From NCBI GenBank assembly GCA_028279825.1, contig JANQNA010000007.1, positions 1 through 64,000 of the forward strand: a stretch of DNA of 64,000 nucleotides, given 5' to 3'. This DNA comes from an archaeon (lineage in GTDB: Archaea > Aenigmatarchaeota > Aenigmatarchaeia > GW2011-AR5). The number at the start of each line of letters is the position of its first letter. Position 1 is the first letter of the stretch. The notes beneath the pieces are model-generated. The model made no database searches, was not told the DNA's origin, and saw only the letters and a list, made by a program, of their open reading frames with translations. The translations under genes were made by a program, and so were the position numbers. Positions 59,940-64,000 of the stretch are shown in pieces.

Positions 59940-61163
59940 GTGCAGGCAACAAGTAATATGTTCGTTCAGTATATTCAGCAGGAAGATATTTTTCAGGACA
60001 AAAAAGCTCTTTCTTCTTCTTTTGTCCCACAGAAGATAGCGCACAGGGATCTTGAACTGCAGCAAATCGGTTCCATGCTCGCGCCCGTTCTAAAAGGATA
60101 TAACCCTAATAATGTTTTCATCTACGGTACCTGTGGTACAGGCAAGACAATATGTGCCAAGTTTATCATAAAACAGCTTCAGGAGGCAGTTGCACAAAAG
60201 GGTAATAACCTACAAGTTGTGTACATAAACTGTAAAATGAAGAAGGTTGCTGATACAGAATACAGGCTATTTGCGCAGCTGTTGAAAGAGCTGGGTGAGT
60301 GCGTGCCGGATACAGGACTTCCAACAGATGTTCTGTACAGAAGATTCTTTGAATGTGTAGACCAGAAGAATTCCCAACTCATTATAATACTTGACGAGAT
60401 AGACACGCTTGTAAGGAAAGTCGGCGATGATTTCCTGTACAACCTGACCCGGATAAACCAGGAGATGAAGAAGAGCCATATAACCGTCATTGGTATTACA
60501 AATGACATTTCTTTCAGGGACAATCTTGATCTTCGCGTAAAGTCTTCGCTGTCTGAAGAGGAAATTCTGTTTAAACCATACGATGCAAGGCAGCTGAGGG
60601 ACATACTCAAAGACAGGGCTAAAGATGGCTACAAAGCAGGCGCCGTTGACGAGCTTGTGATAAGCAAGTGTGCAGCTCTGGCTGCCCAGGAACACGGGGA
60701 TGCAAGGAGAGCACTGGATCTTTTACGCGTGGCAGGCGAGATAGCAGAGAGAAACGCTGAAAATGCCGTGACAGAGCACCACATTGACATGGCCCAGCAG
60801 AAACTGGACATGGATCGTGTAACTGAAACGGTGAGAGGCCAGCCATCACAATCACAAGCGGTGCTTTATTCAATAATAAAACTGAATGAGAAAAACACCT
60901 CCCAAAAGGGCTGGGTTGACCGGAGACTTTTGACGGGTGATGTTTTTGATACGTACACGTCTATCTGCAAGACAAACAACATTAAGCCGTTGACACAACG
61001 TAGGATAAGTGACCTTATCGGGGAACTTGATATGCTTGGTGTGATAACTGCGAAAGTGATATCAAACGGCAGATACGGAAGGACGAGAGAAATAACGCTG
61101 GCACTGAAGGAAGACATTCTTGCCAGGACAAAGTCACTGCTGATAGAGAGATTTGGCGTTTGA
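59940..61163 (+). CDS. Orc1/Cdc6 replication initiator
   Basis: 407 aa. The start is GTG 59940 or TTG 59937 after GGGGTGG; ATG 59958 is a third option. AAA+ motifs: Walker A NVFIYGTCGTGKT, Walker B LIIILDEID, sensor 1 VIGITND, sensor 2 HGDARRALDLLRVAGEIA. A winged helix (about 300-400) contains QRRISDLIGELDMLGVITAKVISNGRYGRTREI. It binds origin DNA and loads MCM. The next gene starts 1 nt past its stop. Confidence 0.94.
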   Translation: MQATSNMFVQYIQQEDIFQDKKALSSSFVPQKIAHRDLELQQIGSMLAPVLKGYNPNNVFIYGTCGTGKTICAKFIIKQLQEAVAQKGNNLQVVYINCKMKKVADTEYRLFAQLLKELGECVPDTGLPTDVLYRRFFECVDQKNSQLIIILDEIDTLVRKVGDDFLYNLTRINQEMKKSHITVIGITNDISFRDNLDLRVKSSLSEEEILFKPYDARQLRDILKDRAKDGYKAGAVDELVISKCAALAAQEHGDARRALDLLRVAGEIAERNAENAVTEHHIDMAQQKLDMDRVTETVRGQPSQSQAVLYSIIKLNEKNTSQKGWVDRRLLTGDVFDTYTSICKTNNIKPLTQRRISDLIGELDMLGVITAKVISNGRYGRTREITLALKEDILARTKSLLIERFGV

Positions 61164-61164
61164 A

Positions 61165-62226
61165 ATGAACAAGGAGCAGATAATTAGTGAGTTTTTTAAA
61201 AAAGGAAACCTTCTTACTGTGGATGCTATTCCCATTATAGAGAAAGATCCTGAGGCCTTTTTGAAAATGAAGCTGCCGACCATTGTCAAGGCCAATGACC
61301 TGAAACAGGAATGGAAAATTCTCAGGAATATAACTTCCAAGAAAACAGAAATCACAAAGGAAGATTTTGTCAAATTCTACAACTCCAAATACGAGAAAAT
61401 GAGGAACATCATCGTCCAGAGAGTTCCAAAAGATTACGTTTCTATAAACAAACTGGACTCTACGCGCAGCGAGGTGCACGTCATAGGAATAGTCAAGGAT
61501 ATCAGGGAGAAGGACAGCAAGAAGATTATAGAACTGGAGGACACGACCGGAAGCATTCCTATAATCTTTGACGATGTTGAGGATGCGGAGCTCGACGACG
61601 TTATAGCTGTGAGGGCTATAGCAGGAGGCAAGGTTCTTTTCGGGAAGCAAATAATTTACCCGGATATACCATTGCGCCAACCTACTGTTGGTTCCGGCAA
61701 GGGATGTTTTGTATCAGATTTGCATTTAGATGTGGCTTCCGTGAAGGACGTCGAAAAATTCTTTGAGTGGTTCAGCAAGCAGAGTATACCTTACTTGTTT
61801 GTGGCAGGTGTGACGGGCAATATGGCTGCTTTGGAGAAGTATGTTGACAGGTACTGTTACATGAAGACGGTTTTTGTTATACCTGATGATTATCCCAGTA
61901 TACCCGTTAACTTCAAGAGCAGCAAAATAATCTCCCTCGGCAATCCTGCAATGATTGATATCGGCGTTAAGATTTTACTAACACACAAGGCCGACAAGAC
62001 AATGCTCAAGAAAAGATATTTACAAAAGACGAAAACCATACTGGAAGAAGATTATCTTGTTATGGAGGACGTGCCTGATATTGTCCATTCAGGGAGAAGC
62101 AATGACGCAAGCGTTGTAAATTACAAATCCGTAACAATGGTTAGTTCTGGAAGTATGCTGGCCGATTTCCGGCCAATAGTGATTGATTTCGCGACCAGAG
62201 ATATCGTAAAAGAGAAAGTTAAATAA
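61165..62226 (+). CDS. DNA polymerase D small subunit (DP1) with degraded phosphoesterase motifs
   Basis: 353 aa, much shorter than typical DP1. An OB fold (EVHVIGIVKDIREKDSKKIIELEDTTGSIPIIF) precedes the calcineurin-like fold. The first motif SDLHLD is kept, but GDxxD is GVTGN, PGNHD is PDDYP, the YHGR segment is THKAD, and GHxH is SGRSND. Late family sequence EEDYLVMEDVPDIVHSG and VTMVSSGSM confirm the identity. The 3'-5' exonuclease activity of DP1 should be lost. It follows orc1 with a 1-nt gap and precedes a B-family polymerase. Confidence 0.85.
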   Translation: MNKEQIISEFFKKGNLLTVDAIPIIEKDPEAFLKMKLPTIVKANDLKQEWKILRNITSKKTEITKEDFVKFYNSKYEKMRNIIVQRVPKDYVSINKLDSTRSEVHVIGIVKDIREKDSKKIIELEDTTGSIPIIFDDVEDAELDDVIAVRAIAGGKVLFGKQIIYPDIPLRQPTVGSGKGCFVSDLHLDVASVKDVEKFFEWFSKQSIPYLFVAGVTGNMAALEKYVDRYCYMKTVFVIPDDYPSIPVNFKSSKIISLGNPAMIDIGVKILLTHKADKTMLKKRYLQKTKTILEEDYLVMEDVPDIVHSGRSNDASVVNYKSVTMVSSGSMLADFRPIVIDFATRDIVKEKVK

Positions 62227-62254
62227 TATTTAGAACAATGTAGAGTGTGGTCAG

Positions 62255-64000
62255 ATGAAGGTCAGGTTTCAACTAATCGATGCAGACTATTTTTTGAACG
62301 GTAATAACCCTGTTATAAGACTTTTTGGAAGAACTGATGAGGGAAAATCAATATGTGTGCTGTATGACAAGTTCAGGCCTTATTTTTATGTGAAATGCAA
62401 GAAACCGCAGAACCTGGCTGTTGCCAACGCTGTTAACATAGAAGAAGTTGAAAAGTATCCGGCTATTGGTTATCACGAAAAGACGAAACTGTACAAGGTG
62501 ACTGTAAACAATCCCCAGGAAGTCCCGAAGATAAGAGACAGATTGACGGAGGAGAAACTGGTTGAAGAGATATTTGAAGCGGACATACTCTTCAAGTACA
62601 GGTTCATGATAGACTTTGGCATGAAGGGCATGGACTGGATTGAAGCAGAGGTTGAGCGTGTAAACACAAGAGTGTCCAAGTGTATAACATTCACTGCACA
62701 CAACATGAAAGTTGTCGAAGGGAAGAATGTTAAACTTAGGCACATGGCATTTGATATTGAATGTGTGCCGTCTGATCCTACGAAAGCGATAAGCTCAAAG
62801 AAAGATCCTATAGTGATGATCTCATTGTCGTTCTATCCGGAATTTCGCGGAAAAAAATCCCTGGTTGTGGTATCAAAGCCTTTTGCAGGACCGGACACAA
62901 AGGGGTTTGCTACAGAGAAAGAGATGCTTGAGGAATTTGTAAAAATAGTAGATGCTTATGATCCGGATGTTCTTACAGGCTATAACATAAATATGTTTGA
63001 CCTTCCGTACATCCTGGACAGATTAAGGGCTAATAACCTACACCTTAATCTCGGCAGAGCGGACAAGAACATGTTCTCCAGAACAGCGGGCATGTCGCAG
63101 GAGTTTGTTATAACAGGCAGGGTTGTTGTTGACCCGTACCAGCTCTACAAAAGAGATCCGTGGGTCAAATTCAACAGGTACGACCTGAATACAGTGTCAA
63201 AAATTCTGCTTAACGACGAGAAACACAATATAGAATACGGTGAAATGGCCGGTATGTGGAACGGTACCAGAGAGCAGCTGCACAAGTTTGTTGAATATGC
63301 GCGAAAGGACGCGGATTTATCACTGCGATTGGTTGTGGAGAAAGGACTGCTTGACAAGTTTATTGAGCTCGGAAAGGTATCCGGATTACTTCTTCAGGAT
63401 GTACTGGGCGGGCAGACAAGACGCGTGGAAATAATGGTTCTGCACGAATTCAAGAAGAGAGGGTTTGTTATGCCTTGTGCTCCGACGAAGGCAGATATAA
63501 TCAAAAGAACCCGCGATCGTGATAAACAGGGCCTGAAAGGTGCTATTGTTTTGGATCCCAGAAAAGGCCTGCATTCGGAAGGCTGTATTCTTGTGCTGGA
63601 CTTCAAGAGCCTTTATCCGTCAATCATGAGAACGTATAATGTGTCGCCGGATACAGTGACTGTGGAAGGCGAGAATACACACAACTCACCATCAGGATCT
63701 TACTTTGTCGACCAGAAAATCAGGCAGGGAATACTTCCGGATTTGCTGACGGTGCTGCTTGCTGCAAGGGGGAAAGCCAAGAAAGAGATGAAAACGGCTG
63801 AGGGGGATATGAAGAGGCAGCTGAATGCAAAACAGCTGGCCATCAAGGACATGTGCAATTCGTTCTATGGTTATACGGGCTACATAAGGGCAAGACTTTA
63901 CACCATAGACGTTGCGAATACGATAACGGCCTATGGACGTAAGAACATAGAAAAGACGCGCAAGTTCGTGGAAGAGAACTTTGACGTTGAGGTTGTTTAT
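62255..64000 (+). CDS. Family B DNA polymerase (3' partial)
   Basis: The frame runs to the window end and is absent from the ORF track for lack of a stop. 582 codons are visible. Exo I MAFDIECVPSD, Exo II YNINMFDLPYIL and Exo III YARKDADLSLRL are intact, as are motif A LDFKSLYPSIM and motif B KQLAIKDMCNSFYGYTGY. The window ends at EVVY, just before the expected DTDS of motif C. It is a replicative or repair polymerase with proofreading. Confidence 0.95.
   Translation, partial: MKVRFQLIDADYFLNGNNPVIRLFGRTDEGKSICVLYDKFRPYFYVKCKKPQNLAVANAVNIEEVEKYPAIGYHEKTKLYKVTVNNPQEVPKIRDRLTEEKLVEEIFEADILFKYRFMIDFGMKGMDWIEAEVERVNTRVSKCITFTAHNMKVVEGKNVKLRHMAFDIECVPSDPTKAISSKKDPIVMISLSFYPEFRGKKSLVVVSKPFAGPDTKGFATEKEMLEEFVKIVDAYDPDVLTGYNINMFDLPYILDRLRANNLHLNLGRADKNMFSRTAGMSQEFVITGRVVVDPYQLYKRDPWVKFNRYDLNTVSKILLNDEKHNIEYGEMAGMWNGTREQLHKFVEYARKDADLSLRLVVEKGLLDKFIELGKVSGLLLQDVLGGQTRRVEIMVLHEFKKRGFVMPCAPTKADIIKRTRDRDKQGLKGAIVLDPRKGLHSEGCILVLDFKSLYPSIMRTYNVSPDTVTVEGENTHNSPSGSYFVDQKIRQGILPDLLTVLLAARGKAKKEMKTAEGDMKRQLNAKQLAIKDMCNSFYGYTGYIRARLYTIDVANTITAYGRKNIEKTRKFVEENFDVEVVY

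Noticed and set aside
61015-61680. 221-aa minus-strand ORF
   Set aside because: It spans the junction of orc1 and the DP1 gene on the opposite strand, both well supported by motifs; no regulatory signal supports it.

Overview
The window is archaeal. It carries a histone-fold gene, RadA, RPA, Hjc, Orc1/Cdc6, the PolD small subunit, a B-family DNA polymerase, archaeal DnaG, the thiolase/HMG-CoA synthase/DUF35 mevalonate operon, TATA-led leaderless promoters and a BHB-type tRNA intron. The base composition is moderately AT-rich and coding is very dense, with convergent genes often sharing or abutting stop codons. Giant asparagine-rich surface proteins and many small orphan genes suggest a DPANN-type or deep-branching euryarchaeal lineage. 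That placement is inference; no rRNA is present to settle it.

0-22 kb is a surface-apparatus locus. A giant Ig-like repeat protein (4,700+ aa, 5' end outside the window) ends in a glycine/alanine linker, one membrane segment and a cytosolic HerA/FtsK-type ATPase. It overlaps a coiled-coil protein. Facing it are a second 1,945-aa surface protein and an overlapping winged-helix gene whose upstream region holds nested inverted repeats. The second surface protein's cytosolic tail and the coiled-coil protein share a short helical module, so the genes probably form one system.

22-34 kb: a small secreted protein, a DUF498 protein and a peptidase S51 protein follow a tRNA-Gln(CUG) gene. That tRNA has a 23-nt D-loop intron and is overlapped at its 5' end by a LAGLIDADG endonuclease ORF. 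Next come small regulators, a SecB-like protein, dCMP deaminase, a histone, RPA, RadA, a PRC-barrel protein and an Orc/ExeA-like AAA+ ATPase. The ATPase starts beside an array of about twenty TTCAC/GTGAA units, a candidate second origin or a partition site. A 12-14-nt motif (CTTTTGTGAGAG) recurs through this section.

34-48 kb: ThpR, an anchored OB-fold protein, a sugar nucleotidyltransferase, a zincin-like protein, phosphomannomutase/phosphoglucomutase, M1 and M24 peptidases, a small zinc ribbon, a candidate structured RNA, DnaG, Hjc, coiled-coil proteins, a DnaQ/PolB-type exonuclease and a PD-(D/E)XK-like protein.

48-64 kb: a UvrD/AddA-like helicase-nuclease, HMG-CoA reductase, a SpoIIM-like membrane protein, then the HMG-CoA synthase-thiolase-DUF35 operon interrupted by five small genes. 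A putative Orc1 origin with an ORB-like box leads into orc1/cdc6, a PolD small subunit that has lost most phosphoesterase metal ligands, and a B-family polymerase cut by the window end. Several tandem pairs of small paralogous orphan genes lie among the core genes.
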